Shown piece by piece: positions 34,633-45,596 of a DNA stretch of 64,000 nucleotides; positions within the stretch are counted from its first letter, which is position 1; the number at the start of each line of letters is the position of its first letter. Position numbers and translations under genes: made by a program. The notes beneath the pieces were generated by a model, which saw nothing but the letters and a program-made list of their open reading frames with translations, ran no database searches and was not told the origin of the DNA. Source of the stretch: Nitratireductor aquimarinus (GTDB lineage: Bacteria; Pseudomonadota; Alphaproteobacteria; Rhizobiales; Rhizobiaceae); NCBI RefSeq assembly GCF_017255295.1, contig NZ_JAFKDE010000006.1:248001-312000 (forward strand), read 5' to 3'.

Positions 34633-34950
34633 TCAGGTTGCGCCCAATCGGGCCAGAACCCTGCCCGGGATGGCCATGTCCTTGATGACATCGTCATGCC
34701 TGCGCATTCCGCACAGCTCGCGCTGAATGAAATAGCCATGGACCGCATCAGCAGCGGCGTGAAGCAGGCGGTCGCGCGCTTCCACATCGCTTTCATCCGC
34801 TTCGGCAAGCCGCGCCAGCGCCTTCTCGACCCGCCGGCCTGCATGCCCCAGAGACGACGCCTGCTCTGCGGCAATCTCGTGCTGCAAAACCGTGTCGCCA
34901 CTCAAGGGGTGAGACACGAGGCCGGTGATGGAACTGGGCATCTTCAGCAT
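34633..34950 (-). CDS. DUF6665 family protein
   Basis: About 105 residues, all-helical, of the DUF6665 family (QHEIAAEQASSLGHAGRRVEKALARL; ADAVHGYFIQRELCGMRRHDDVIKDMAIPGRVLARLG). Function unknown. Start at ATG 34950; GTG 34968 would add six residues. Divergent from the LysE exporter. Confidence 0.78.
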   Translation of the reverse strand: MLKMPSSITGLVSHPLSGDTVLQHEIAAEQASSLGHAGRRVEKALARLAEADESDVEARDRLLHAAADAVHGYFIQRELCGMRRHDDVIKDMAIPGRVLARLGAT

Positions 34951-35045
34951 GGGGCAGCGCGGCTCCACCGTTGATGGACAAAACGAAAGACTGCCTTCTA
35001 TATAGCATCACACCCAGTCCCGCATGAACCGACAAGGTGACCTTG

Positions 35046-35678
35046 ATGACACTGCTTGAGCTTGGAACCTTCACTCTCGTCGCAGCGCTTCTCGTCGTGT
35101 CACCCGGCCCCAACGGGGTGCTGATCGCCAAAACCGTGCCGACTTCCGGCAAGGCGGCGGGCTTTGCCAATGTCGCGGGCTTCTTCGCCGCGTTCTATGT
35201 GCACGGCCTTCTTTCCATTCTGGGCATATCGATCATTCTGGTGCAGTCAGCCCAGCTCTTCTTCATCGTAAAAATGCTGGGCGCGGCCTATCTCTGCTAT
35301 ATCGGGGTCAAGGCCCTGTGGCAGGCATGGCGCGGTCTTGCAGCGCCGCACTCCATCACACCGGCCAAGAGGCGGCGCACGCTCGCCAAGGCGGGGCTCG
35401 AAGGGTTCCTGACCAACGCGCTGAACCCCAAGGTTTCAATGTTCTATCTCGCTGCGTTTCCGCAGTTCATTCCGGCAAGCGCGGATGCAACGTCCTGGGC
35501 GTTTGCGCTGGTGGCGATCCATTCGCTGCTGAACGTGCTCTGGTTCTCGGCGCTCGTGCTCCTGTTCTCGAGCATGAAGTCGCTTGGCGGCAGCGCCAGC
35601 ATGCAGCGCTGGCTGAAAGCCGTGACCGGAACGGTGTTCGTCGGGTTCGGGCTGAAACTCGCCACCATGCGCCCCTGA
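35046..35678 (+). CDS. LysE-family amino acid/metabolite exporter
   Basis: A 210-residue RhtB/LysE-type exporter with six helices and the family signature VVSPGPNGVLIAKTVPTSGKAAGFANVAGFF. These pump out amino acids, homoserine lactones or similar compounds. ATG 35046 is preferred over the GTG at 35037 because AAGG (35034-35037) fits 8 bases upstream. A hairpin follows (35686-35722). Confidence 0.9.
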   Translation: MTLLELGTFTLVAALLVVSPGPNGVLIAKTVPTSGKAAGFANVAGFFAAFYVHGLLSILGISIILVQSAQLFFIVKMLGAAYLCYIGVKALWQAWRGLAAPHSITPAKRRRTLAKAGLEGFLTNALNPKVSMFYLAAFPQFIPASADATSWAFALVAIHSLLNVLWFSALVLLFSSMKSLGGSASMQRWLKAVTGTVFVGFGLKLATMRP

Positions 35679-35685
35679 AGAAAAC

Positions 35686-35722
35686 GGGCAGGCCGGCTCC
35701 CGTCAGGAAACCCGGCCCGCCC
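35686..35722. terminator. hairpin between lysE-like gene and hemF
   Basis: GGGC-mismatch-GGCCGG pairs with CCGGCC-mismatch-GCCC (35686-35696 with 35712-35722); 15-base loop; no T run. Between convergent genes. Confidence 0.4.
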
Positions 35723-35782
35723 ATACATTCTTAGCGAAAGATCAGGCCAGCCCGCATCGCATGACTGAGCGGCCAGCTGCGG

Positions 35783-36703
35783 CTAGGGCCACTTCACCTC
35801 TGGCGGCATGCTGGACAGGATGGAGTTCACATTGCCGCCGGTCTTCAGTCCGAAGATCGTGCCGCGGTCATAAAGCAGGTTGAACTCGACATAACGGCCC
35901 CGGCGCACGAGCTGCTCTTCGCGGTCGGCCTCGGTCCAGTTGGTGTTGAAGTTCTTGCGCACCAGATGCGGATAGGCGACGGCAAAGGCGCGCCCCACAT
36001 CGCGGGTGAAATCAAAGTCGGCCTGCCAGCCGCCCTTCTCGTCCGGCGTTTTGAGCCAGTCATAGAAGATGCCGCCCACGCCGCGTGGCTCCTTGCGATG
36101 CGGCAGGTAGAAATACTCGTCGCACCAGGCCTTGTATTTCTCGTAGTCGACAATCCCGGCATGACGTTCACACACGAACCGCATGGCCTTGTGAAAGGCC
36201 ACGGTGTCGGGGTCCTCCTGCGAACGACGACGGTCAAGCACCGGGGTCAGATCTGCACCGCCGCCAAACCACTGGCTGGTGGTCACCACCATGCGGGTGT
36301 TCATGTGAACGGCCGGCACATGGGGGTTCTGGGGATGGGCGATCAGCGAAATGCCGGAGGCCCAGAAGCGGGGATCCTGCTCCGCGCCCGGTATCTGCTT
36401 GCGGAACTCGGGAGAGAACTCGCCATGAACCGTCGAGACATGAATACCGACCTTCTCGAAAACGCGGCCATGCATCATCGACATGACGCCCCCGCCGCCT
36501 TCACCGCCGTCGCGCTCCCAGGGCGTACGCTCGAAGCGGCCCGGCGTGCGCGTGGACAAAGGCCCGGTCAGCTCATCTTCAAGATTTTCGAAGGCTGAAC
36601 ACAGCTTGTCGCGCAGTTCCTCGAACCAGGCGCGCGCGGCCGCTTTTTTTTCTTCGATATCGTCCGGCAATCCGGTAGGGAGTTCTGGTCTTTCCATCAT
36701 CAT
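35783..36703 (-). CDS. hemF: oxygen-dependent coproporphyrinogen III oxidase
   Basis: Haem synthesis: oxidative decarboxylation of coproporphyrinogen III with O2. 306 residues, normal length; recognised by [39 protein letters not shown] and [24 protein letters not shown]. Use of the oxygen-dependent enzyme fits an aerobe. Convergent with the LysE-type gene. Confidence 0.96.
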   Translation of the reverse strand: MMMERPELPTGLPDDIEEKKAAARAWFEELRDKLCSAFENLEDELTGPLSTRTPGRFERTPWERDGGEGGGGVMSMMHGRVFEKVGIHVSTVHGEFSPEFRKQIPGAEQDPRFWASGISLIAHPQNPHVPAVHMNTRMVVTTSQWFGGGADLTPVLDRRRSQEDPDTVAFHKAMRFVCERHAGIVDYEKYKAWCDEYFYLPHRKEPRGVGGIFYDWLKTPDEKGGWQADFDFTRDVGRAFAVAYPHLVRKNFNTNWTEADREEQLVRRGRYVEFNLLYDRGTIFGLKTGGNVNSILSSMPPEVKWP

Positions 36704-36816
36704 TCCTTTCGCCCGATCCTACGCAACGCCGCAGGAAACGGACAGCCCCACAAATGACTCGCATTTTTCAACAGCGTTGCCTAAGCTTCTTATCAATCGG
36801 GTCAAGGAGTTCTTTC

Positions 36817-37074
36817 GTGCGTGTGCCCGCAAAACCACCCCTGGAAGGGCTGAAACGCAGCCTCGACAAACATCGCGCAAGGACGGGTCGTCTGCCACGC
36901 GACGGATTTCTACGGGAGAGTTTTGCACTGCCGCGCGCGCAGGCCCGCGACAAAGCGCGCGAATGGCTGGAGCGCTGGCCCAAGCAGGCTTACTGGACAG
37001 AGATCGAAAGCTGGTGTGAACGCCCCGGCGACATGATCGAGTTCACGATGCGCCGATTACCAAGCGCCGACTGA
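36817..37074 (+). CDS. conserved hypothetical basic protein
   Basis: An 85-residue basic protein with the C-terminal signature KQAYWTEIESWCERPGDMIEFTMRRLPSAD, which I recognise as a conserved rhizobial hypothetical. GTG 36817 is preferred because AAGGAG (36804-36809) is 7 bases upstream; a longer frame starting at 36754 has no site. Function unknown; the basic helices may bind nucleic acid. Confidence 0.7.
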   Translation: MRVPAKPPLEGLKRSLDKHRARTGRLPRDGFLRESFALPRAQARDKAREWLERWPKQAYWTEIESWCERPGDMIEFTMRRLPSAD

Positions 37075-37164
37075 CCTCCCGCCTCTTCCATCCAAGATTT
37101 CAGATATACGTGACGGCCTGTTTCAGACTGCGTTTCTGAACAACATATGCGCGCCTCGCGGCTG

Positions 37165-37195
37165 TTGACTTAAAGTCGGCTTGAACCTGTAGGCA
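37165..37195 (+). promoter_or_regulatory. MerR-type promoter without an obvious gene
   Basis: TTGACT (37165-37170), 19-base spacer with imperfect palindrome TTAAAGTCGGCTTGAA, then TAGGCA (37190-37195). Same geometry as the SoxR-type promoter at 10046-10076. Downstream AAGGAAAG and ATG 37224 would start translation antisense into trmL. Confidence 0.6.
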
Positions 37196-37253
37196 GCTCT
37201 TTCGAAGCCAAGGAAAGAGCCCGATGCAGCGTGAAACGCCCCAGGATGATGAC

Positions 37254-37700
37254 CTATCGCAACTGCCTGAGCGCCTCGCCGGCGGCCATCGCCGCCGTCA
37301 TCGCAAGGTTGAGGCTGCGCGCGCCCTCTTTCATGGGAATGGTCAGCCGCGCATCGGCGGCGGCGTGGACGGCTTCCGGCGCACCGGAAGATTCCCGACC
37401 GAACAGAAGAATGTCGCCATCGGCATAGGAAAAGTCCGTGTAACCCGCCTCGGCCCGGGTGGTGAACAGGATAAGACGCCGGCCCTCGCGCTTGCGCCAG
37501 AGCTCGAACGTTTCCCAGGACGGATGGCGGGCGAGCGCGGCGCGCTCAAGATAATCCATCCCCGCGCGCTTCAGATTCCGGTCGGAGAGATCAAAGCCGG
37601 CAGGCTCGATCAGATCGACCGTGAAGCCGAGGCAGGCGGCGAGACGGAGAATGGCGCCGGTGTTTCCGGGAATGTCTGGCTGGTAAAGCGCGATACGCAT
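37254..37700 (-). CDS. trmL: tRNA (cytidine/uridine-34-2'-O)-methyltransferase
   Basis: SPOUT-family methyltransferase modifying the wobble base of tRNA-Leu. 148 residues. The SAM-binding trefoil knot region is seen in DGDILLFGRESSGAP and IPMKEGARSLNLA. N-terminal MRIALYQPDIPGNTGAILRLAACLG is diagnostic. Single gene; the two next ORF modules lie downstream on the opposite strand. Confidence 0.94.
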   Translation of the reverse strand: MRIALYQPDIPGNTGAILRLAACLGFTVDLIEPAGFDLSDRNLKRAGMDYLERAALARHPSWETFELWRKREGRRLILFTTRAEAGYTDFSYADGDILLFGRESSGAPEAVHAAADARLTIPMKEGARSLNLAMTAAMAAGEALRQLR

Positions 37701-37845
37701 GCGGCTGTGTCTCTCGACATGGCTGAGTGTTGCCTTCCGGACACAGCTGAGGACGTGTCGACCGAAAGGCGTAATTACGGGTGGCGGGTCGCTGCAACTG
37801 TGGGTATAAGCCCGCCATTGTCAACGCGAACCGAAGGAGAAAGGC

Positions 37846-37902
37846 ATGACAATGCGACGACATCACATGATCTGGCTCCTCGCCGGTGGCCACAAGGCCT
37901 GA
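37846..37902 (+). CDS. short upstream ORF, module 1 (18 residues)
   Basis: Encodes MTMRRHHMIWLLAGGHKA, preceded by AAGGAG about 9 bases upstream of ATG 37846. The 14 bases around its stop (AGGCCTGACGGCGG, 37895-37908) are identical to those of the second module. A leader peptide or tiny membrane peptide is conceivable. Confidence 0.45.
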   Translation: MTMRRHHMIWLLAGGHKA

Positions 37903-37997
37903 CGGCGGACTCGGTCCGGCACGCTCCTGCACCATTTCAAGGCAGCTACCCATCGCAGTCCGTCGGGATTTCCTCCCGCTCCCCAAGGACGTTCGCG

Positions 37998-38255
37998 ATG
38001 CACAACCGCTTCCCCCGGCGGCCAAACGGCCGCAATGACGATTTTTTCGTTCCACAACTAGACCCCACACGCCTTACCCTGCAGGACCGCAGGCTTGAAG
38101 CATGGGCGCTGACCCTTGGTGTGAAAACGCCCCTCATCCATGAGGACCGGACGCAACGGCCGCATCGCGGCCAATTGCCGGATATCGACCTCGGACAGGT
38201 CGCGCCGGCAGCGCGTATCGGCCTGATGGCGAAACTGAAACGGCTGTTGCGATGA
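37998..38255 (+). CDS. hypothetical 85-residue protein, module 1
   Basis: ATG 37998 with AAGGA 8 bases upstream, 95 bases after the short ORF. The protein starts MHNRFPRRPNGRNDD, continues with DPTRLTLQDRRLEAWALTLG and ends in a basic amphipathic helix (RIGLMAKLKRLLR). No family recognised. The N-terminal RFP..NGR matches the protein at 38600. The longer frame upstream runs antisense through trmL and is not real. Confidence 0.45.
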   Translation: MHNRFPRRPNGRNDDFFVPQLDPTRLTLQDRRLEAWALTLGVKTPLIHEDRTQRPHRGQLPDIDLGQVAPAARIGLMAKLKRLLR

Positions 38256-38433
38256 AGAGCGCCTGCCCCTCTTCGCACCCCTCATTTCCCGCTTCGCACG
38301 CCTGCGGAGCGGGCACGATCACGCATGCGCCGACACAACCGCAGATGGCAGCAGAGAAAACGCATCCTCTGGTCAAGCCCGAACAACACGGTTATAAGGT
38401 GCATCCCATCAACGAAAACCGCTGGAGGCGGCA

Positions 38434-38502
38434 ATGGACAACAAGATGCTTACCTCCTTCGCTGGTCTGCGCCCGTACATCGCGGCGCCATACCAGGCCT
38501 GA
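38434..38502 (+). CDS. short upstream ORF, module 2 (22 residues)
   Basis: Encodes a 22-residue peptide beginning MDNKMLTSFAGLRPYI and ending APYQA. GGAGGC lies just upstream. Stop context is identical over 14 bases (38495-38508) with module 1, exactly 600 bases further on. Confidence 0.45.
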   Translation: MDNKMLTSFAGLRPYIAAPYQA

Positions 38503-38599
38503 CGGCGGCTTTCGTTCTTCAGCTTTTCTAAGATTACCAAAGCAGTTCACGAGCGAATCCGCCGACCGTTTCTTCCGGTTGACACATGGGATTTGCATC

Positions 38600-38890
38600 A
38601 TGACTGCACGCTTTCCAAACGGACGCACCGCGTCTCAAGATAACAAGATTTCAGGCACCGATCCGGCCGCCACCGCGCTTTTGCGCGGACATGACAGCGC
38701 TCCTGCCACGTCTCTTTCAGGAGCCTTCAGGGCCGCTCTCGGAACCCAGGCGCAGCCACCGCGCACAAAACCGCACGACCAAAGCGGCGGCACGCCTCCG
38801 CCCATCCTGAATACCGGCTCCATGAAGGAGCCAGGCAATAAACGCGCAAACCGGCCTGCGGCATCCATGCCGCGCAAGGGCCACATCTAG
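38600..38890 (+). CDS. hypothetical 96-residue protein, module 2
   Basis: Starts MTARFPNGRTASQDNK, 97 bases after the short ORF stop, the same spacing as in module 1. Rich in Pro, Thr, Ala, Lys with no obvious fold, probably disordered. No clear Shine-Dalgarno. It may be a degenerate copy. Confidence 0.35.
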   Translation: MTARFPNGRTASQDNKISGTDPAATALLRGHDSAPATSLSGAFRAALGTQAQPPRTKPHDQSGGTPPPILNTGSMKEPGNKRANRPAASMPRKGHI

Positions 38891-38955
38891 TCGAACGCAT
38901 TTGCTTTTCCGCCAGCCGCCGCCCGCGGAAAAGAGCACGAAAACAGACGTTTACA

Positions 38956-38988
38956 CCGCAAACGCGACTCGACGCGTCGCGTTTGCGG
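38956..38988 (+). promoter_or_regulatory. 13-base-pair hairpin in the ABC exporter leader
   Basis: Perfect inverted repeat 38956-38968 with 38976-38988, 7-base loop, ending 27 bases before the ABC start codon. No T tract; either an operator or an mRNA structure. Confidence 0.5.
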
Positions 38989-39015
38989 GCACGAGAATGA
39001 AAGACGCCAAAGACA

Positions 39016-40859
39016 ATGTATCAATGGTTCGAACGACGACTTGAGCCCTTCCCCGCCGAAGAACCGCAGGAGCCGCCGCGCACCTTCTTCGCCTTCTGCC
39101 TGCACTTCACCAAAGGGGCATGGCCCTATATCGCCATTTCGGCGGTCCTGATGATGATCATCGCCATTGCAGAGGTCTGGATGTTTTCCTTCCTCGGCAA
39201 CATCGTCGACTGGCTGGCCGAGAAGGATCGCGCAACCTTTCTGGATGAGGAAGGCGCAAAGCTGATCGGCATGGCCGCAATTGTCGGCATCGCCCTGCCG
39301 GCGGTGGTGTTCCTTTATGGCCTGGTCACGCATCAGGTGCTGATGGGCAACTATCCCATGCGCATCCGCTGGCAGGTGCATCGCTATCTGCTCAAACAGT
39401 CGATGAGCTTCTATCAGGACGAGTTTGCCGGCCGCATCGCCACCAAGCTGATGCAGACGGCGCTTGCCGTGCGCGAATGCGTGATCAAGATGACCGACGT
39501 GATGAACTATGTGACGGTGTACTTCACCGGCATGCTGGTTCTCGCGGCCTCGGCCGACTGGAAGCTGGCAGCACCGCTGGTGGGCTGGCTGGTGGGGTAC
39601 ATCCTGCTCATGCGCCATTACGTGCCCAGGCTCGGCAAGATCGCGCAGCGACAGGCAGACGCCCGCTCGGTGATGACCGGCCGCGTGGTCGACAGCTACA
39701 CCAACATTCAGACGGTAAAACTCTTCTCGCATGGCCGACGCGAAGCGTCTTACGCCCGCGAGGGCATGGGCGGCTTCCTCGACACGGTGCATGAGCAGTT
39801 CCGCAACATCACCGGTCTCTATGGCCTTCTCTACCTGCTCAACGCCCTGTGCCTCGTCGTGGTCGGGTATCTCTCCGTCACCCTGTGGGTGGCCGGTGCG
39901 GTAAGCGTCGGCGCCGTGGCCGTGGTGCTCGGCCTCGTGCTTCGCCTGTGGGGCATGTCGCAGTGGATCATGTGGGAGCTGACGGCGCTGTTCGAGAATG
40001 TCGGCACCGTGCAGGACGGCATCAGCTCGATCTCCATGCCCCGACTTGTCGATGACAAGCCGGACGCAAAGGCCCTTGCAGTGCCGGAAGGCAAGATCGA
40101 ATTCGACGGGATCGGCTTCCACTACGGCAAGAAGGGCGGCGTCATCGAAGAGCTGTCGCTGACCGTGAAGCCCGGCGAGAAGGTCGGCCTCGTGGGCCGT
40201 TCGGGCGCGGGCAAGTCGACGCTCGTGAACCTGCTCTTACGCTTCTACGATCTGGAGCGCGGGCGCATCGTCATCGATGGCCAGGACATCGCCGACGTGT
40301 CGCAGGACACGCTGCGCGCCGCGATCGGCATGGTCACGCAGGACACGTCCCTGCTGCACCGTTCGGTACGCGACAACATCCTCTATGGCCGCCCCGACGC
40401 GACCGAAGAGATGATGCTTGAAGCGGCCCGGCGCGCCGAGGCGATGAGCTTCATCGGCGGACTGACGGACCCGAAGGGCCGCGTGGGCTTTGACGCCCAT
40501 GTGGGCGAACGGGGCGTCAAACTGTCAGGTGGCCAGCGCCAGCGCATTGCCATTGCCCGCGTCATGCTCAAGGATGCGCCGATCCTCATCCTCGACGAGG
40601 CGACCTCCGCACTCGATTCCGAAGTCGAAGCGGCGATCCAGGAAAACCTCTACCGCCTGATGCAGGGCAAGACGGTGATCGCCATCGCCCACCGGCTCTC
40701 CACCATTGCCGCCATGGACCGCCTGGTGGTGATGGACAAGGGCCGGATCGTCGAGGAAGGCACGCATGACGATCTGGTTGCCGCCGGCGGGCTCTATGCA
40801 AGCCTCTGGCAGCGCCAGTCCGGCGGGTTTCTCGATCTCGAAGCAAACGAGGCTGCGGA

Positions 40860-40863
<4 letters not shown>
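39016..40863 (+). CDS. ABC exporter half-transporter, subunit 1
   Basis: A 615-residue fused membrane-ATPase exporter (MsbA/TM287-like). Transmembrane domain about 25-330; nucleotide-binding domain about 360-600 with Walker A GRSGAGKST, signature LSGGQRQR and Walker B ILILDEATSALDSE. It overlaps the second subunit by 4 bases (ATGA) and the two have different sequences, so they form a heterodimer. The substrate is unknown, though this pair is common in rhizobia and often labelled multidrug or lipid exporter. No clear Shine-Dalgarno precedes ATG 39016. Confidence 0.93.
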
Positions 40864-42746
<1,883 letters not shown>

Positions 42747-43083
42747 GCCTGGACACGAATGCCGGTGGCTGCACTGATGGTGCGGCCATCGGCTCTTCTT
42801 CCTCATGGTCTTCAAAGCTGGAGCGACGCAGCGGCAAATCCGCCAGCTCGCGCTCCGACATGCCGCGAAGAGCCGGATGCGCCAGCGGATCACGCCACCA
42901 ATTATCATCCCAGGCATCCTGCACCGCTCGCCGGTGATTGTCCCTGAAGGTTTGAACCATTATCCAGAAAAACTGAAACATGGCGCCTTCTCCATCTGTG
43001 AGATTTCTCTACGAGAGCCAAAATCCCGGCGTTTGGCATTATTTTCAATGGAGATTGCCTGCGCTTTGTTTTAGAAAAACTAT

Positions 43084-43974
43084 ATGAAACACCTGCCACG
43101 CGTTCACCTGAACGGATTGCGCGCCGTCGAAGCGGCGGGCCGGTGCGGCTCGCTCAGTGCGGCTGCCGATGAACTCGGCGTTTCGGTGGGAGCCGTCAGC
43201 CAGCAGATCATCAAGACCGAGGCACAGCTCGGCGCGGCAATCTTCGAGCGGACGGGACGCGGCATCCGGCCAACCGGGCTCGGCCAGCAGTTCGTCGACC
43301 GGCTAAGCCTCGGCTTCCAGACACTCGATGCGGCGGTGGCGATGACGCGTCACCATACGGATTCGGTCCTGACCATCTCGGTCGCGCCCGTCTTCGCATC
43401 CAAATGGCTTGTGCCGCGGCTGGCGCGCTATACGAGAGCGCATCCGGAAACCAAGCTGCGGCTGGAGGCCTCGACCGACCTCATCAATCCCGACAGCAGC
43501 GACATCGATCTGGCGATCCGTGTGGGCGAAGGCGACTGGCCGGGCGTGAAGAGCGAATATCTTCTGCCACAGGAAGTGTTTCCGGTGTGCGCCCCGGCGC
43601 TGGCCGACGCGCTCGAGACGCCTGAAGACATACTCACAGCGCCGATCATCCGCGACGCCAACTCGAACATTGCATGGGATGTGTGGCTGAAACCGCTTGG
43701 TCTTGACCAGCGCGACCTCGTTGAGGGCGACAGCTTCACCGACGCCGCGCTCTGCCTTGATGCAGCCATCGCCGGACAGGGCGTCATGCTTGCCTGGCAC
43801 ACACTCGCTCATGATGCGCTTCAATGCGGGCGGCTGGTCGCGCCGTTTCAGGAGCGGGCCAGAACACGCTACAGCTATTGGCTGATCACCTCGGAGAACC
43901 GGCAGGAACCGGCAAAGGTGCGTGAATTCAAGGCATGGCTGCGCGGCGAGATCGAGGAAATGCTGGAGATATGA
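43084..43974 (+). CDS. LysR-family regulator
   Basis: A 296-residue LysR-type regulator of the GcvA-like group. HTH at about residues 7-65 (LNGLRAVEAAGRCGSLSAAADELGVSVGAVSQQI), effector domain 90-290. It is 102 bases from the divergent DUF1127-like gene, which it probably controls. Effector unknown. Confidence 0.92.
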   Translation: MKHLPRVHLNGLRAVEAAGRCGSLSAAADELGVSVGAVSQQIIKTEAQLGAAIFERTGRGIRPTGLGQQFVDRLSLGFQTLDAAVAMTRHHTDSVLTISVAPVFASKWLVPRLARYTRAHPETKLRLEASTDLINPDSSDIDLAIRVGEGDWPGVKSEYLLPQEVFPVCAPALADALETPEDILTAPIIRDANSNIAWDVWLKPLGLDQRDLVEGDSFTDAALCLDAAIAGQGVMLAWHTLAHDALQCGRLVAPFQERARTRYSYWLITSENRQEPAKVREFKAWLRGEIEEMLEI

Positions 43975-44088
43975 CGGCACGGCGGCCACCGCCCGGCTTC
44001 AATCACGTTTGTTTCCGCTGGCAACCTCTCGCCGCATTCCGTGTTATAGTTTAAGGCACGCATCAACCGAGAACAGGAGGACAGTCTC

Positions 44089-44274
44089 ATGAAGGAATTT
44101 CATTGCGGCTCGCTCGTTCCAGGCTGCGACTGGCACACACGCCATGAGGAAGAAGCGGAGGTGATCCGCCGTGCAGCCGAACATATGCGCGATGCCCACG
44201 GCGAAACGGTGATCCGCGAGAGCATGGTGGAAGCCATCCGCTCACGCATCGGACAGGCCAAGAACGCGGCCTGA
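44089..44274 (+). CDS. DUF1059 small protein
   Basis: A 61-residue zinc-finger-like protein of family DUF1059, with FHCGSLVPGCDWHTRH at the N-terminus (Cys, Cys, His, His metal site) and an acidic/basic helix. Small stand-alone gene; AACAGGAGGA upstream. Function unknown, occasionally stress-associated. Confidence 0.85.
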   Translation: MKEFHCGSLVPGCDWHTRHEEEAEVIRRAAEHMRDAHGETVIRESMVEAIRSRIGQAKNAA

Positions 44275-44321
44275 GCCGCGCCCTGCCCCGAAAGACTGCG
44301 GGCCCCGAAAGGGTCAGCCTG

Positions 44322-44349
44322 CGGTCGAAATCATCCGGTCGAAATCATC
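44322..44349. repeat. 14-base tandem duplication at the cca stop codon
   Basis: CGGTCGAAATCATC occurs twice back to back (44322-44335 and 44336-44349). The first copy carries the actual stop of the cca gene. Confidence 0.9.
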
Positions 44350-45596
44350 TCTGCGGCGCGCTCAAGCAGCGCGTCGCGCTTCAACGAGAAATCAGACTCG
44401 ATCCACTCGTCCTGAAGCCGCGACAGGACCTCACCGACCGCGCGCCCCTTTTCCAGCCCGAGCTTTGCCAGATCGCCGCCATCAACCGGAAGCACCGGCT
44501 TCTGCCATGCGGCGGCGAGCTTCATCAGACGGGTGAAGCCGGCAGCCTCCATCAGCGCCTTGTCATCCTCGGCGGCGCGCGCCCGCGCGCTCACAAGCGC
44601 AAGCTTCAGCCGCCACAAAAGGCCTTTTTCATCAGACCTGTAGGCAAGTTTTCTGAATCCGGCCTCATCGAGATCCGGCTGCGGAACAGGCGCCCTCGCC
44701 CAGCCCAGGAGCGTCGCCTTTTCCGCGTTGGAAAGGCGCAGCCGCTTGCCCAGTTCCGATATGCGCGGCTCATGGGGCGGGATGATCGCCGCAAGACGCA
44801 GAAGCGGCTCCGGCTCCCAGCCAAGCGTGCGTTCCGCCTCCATCAGCGGGCCGATCGTGTCAATGCCCCATTTCTCCGATTCCGGCAGGATCTTCGTCAG
44901 CACACCGGTCTGGCGCATCCACAGAAGCGCACGCGAGGGATCGGGCGCGGACAGAAGCTTCTTGAGCTCCGCCCAGACACGCTCGGCGGAAAGACGCTCC
45001 AGCCCGTCGCGGTGACGCGTGCAGGCCTTCAGCCCGGCGGCATCCGGACGGCCAGCGCCATACCAGGCGAAAAAGCGAAAGAAACGCAGAATGCGCAGAT
45101 AATCCTCGGTGATGCGGGTGTCCGCATCGCCGATGAAGCGCAGGGTGCGGCTGTCGAGATCCGCAAGCCCGCCGACCAGATCGATGATGTCGCCATCGGC
45201 GCGGGCATAGAGCGCGTTGATCGTGAAGTCGCGGCGCTCGGCATCGTTCTGCCAGTCGCGCCCGAAGGTGACGCTGGCGCGGCGGCCATCGGTTTCCACG
45301 TCGGCGCGCAGCGTCGTCACCTCATAGGCGTGACCATCGGCGATCACCGTCACGGTGCCGTGATCGATGCCCGTCGGCGCGGTGCGGAAACCTGCCTTGC
45401 GCGCGCGGCGCACGGTCTCATCCGGCGTCGTGGTGGTGGCGATATCGATGTCGGTGACAGGCTGGCCAAGCAGCGTGTTGCGCACCGCGCCGCCGACGAC
45501 GCGCGCCTCATCGCCCTCGGTGGAAAGGGCTGCGAGCAGTTTCTGAAGCTTTTCGTCGGCCAGCCATTGCGATTCTGAAATCAGTCGCTTGTCCAT
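44331..45596 (-). CDS. cca: CCA tRNA nucleotidyltransferase
   Basis: Adds or repairs the 3' CCA of tRNAs; class II polymerase-beta-fold family, 421 residues. Motifs GGAVRNTLLG, the catalytic DIDIATTTTPDE and RRDFTINALYARADG; helical C-terminal tRNA-binding domain. A PAP I is less likely from the A-type brain motif but cannot be excluded. ATG 45596 overlaps the stop of the nudix gene by one base (TGATG). The C-terminus ends at a tandem duplication. Confidence 0.92.
   Translation of the reverse strand: MDKRLISESQWLADEKLQKLLAALSTEGDEARVVGGAVRNTLLGQPVTDIDIATTTTPDETVRRARKAGFRTAPTGIDHGTVTVIADGHAYEVTTLRADVETDGRRASVTFGRDWQNDAERRDFTINALYARADGDIIDLVGGLADLDSRTLRFIGDADTRITEDYLRILRFFRFFAWYGAGRPDAAGLKACTRHRDGLERLSAERVWAELKKLLSAPDPSRALLWMRQTGVLTKILPESEKWGIDTIGPLMEAERTLGWEPEPLLRLAAIIPPHEPRISELGKRLRLSNAEKATLLGWARAPVPQPDLDEAGFRKLAYRSDEKGLLWRLKLALVSARARAAEDDKALMEAAGFTRLMKLAAAWQKPVLPVDGGDLAKLGLEKGRAVGEVLSRLQDEWIESDFSLKRDALLERAAEMISTG

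Larger units (their letters stand above)
37701..39015. other. 1.3 kb region with duplicated short-ORF modules
   Basis: No known gene family appears between trmL and the ABC exporter. What can be seen are two paralogous units on the plus strand: a TATAAG box (about 37804 and 38393), a very short ORF, a shared 14-base block, and a second ORF starting with RFP..NGR. The four ORFs are listed separately. A 13-base-pair hairpin lies at 38956-38988 just before the ABC gene. Confidence 0.6.

Noticed and set aside
37224-38255. Long plus-strand open frame running from antisense trmL into module 1
   Set aside because: Its first half is the reverse strand of trmL and the translated sequence there has no protein character. 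Only the segment from 37998 is proposed as a possible gene.
38252-38890. 212-codon open frame across the second module
   Set aside because: The first 116 codons overlap the promoter and short ORF of module 2 and look unlike protein; only the ATG 38600 part is retained.
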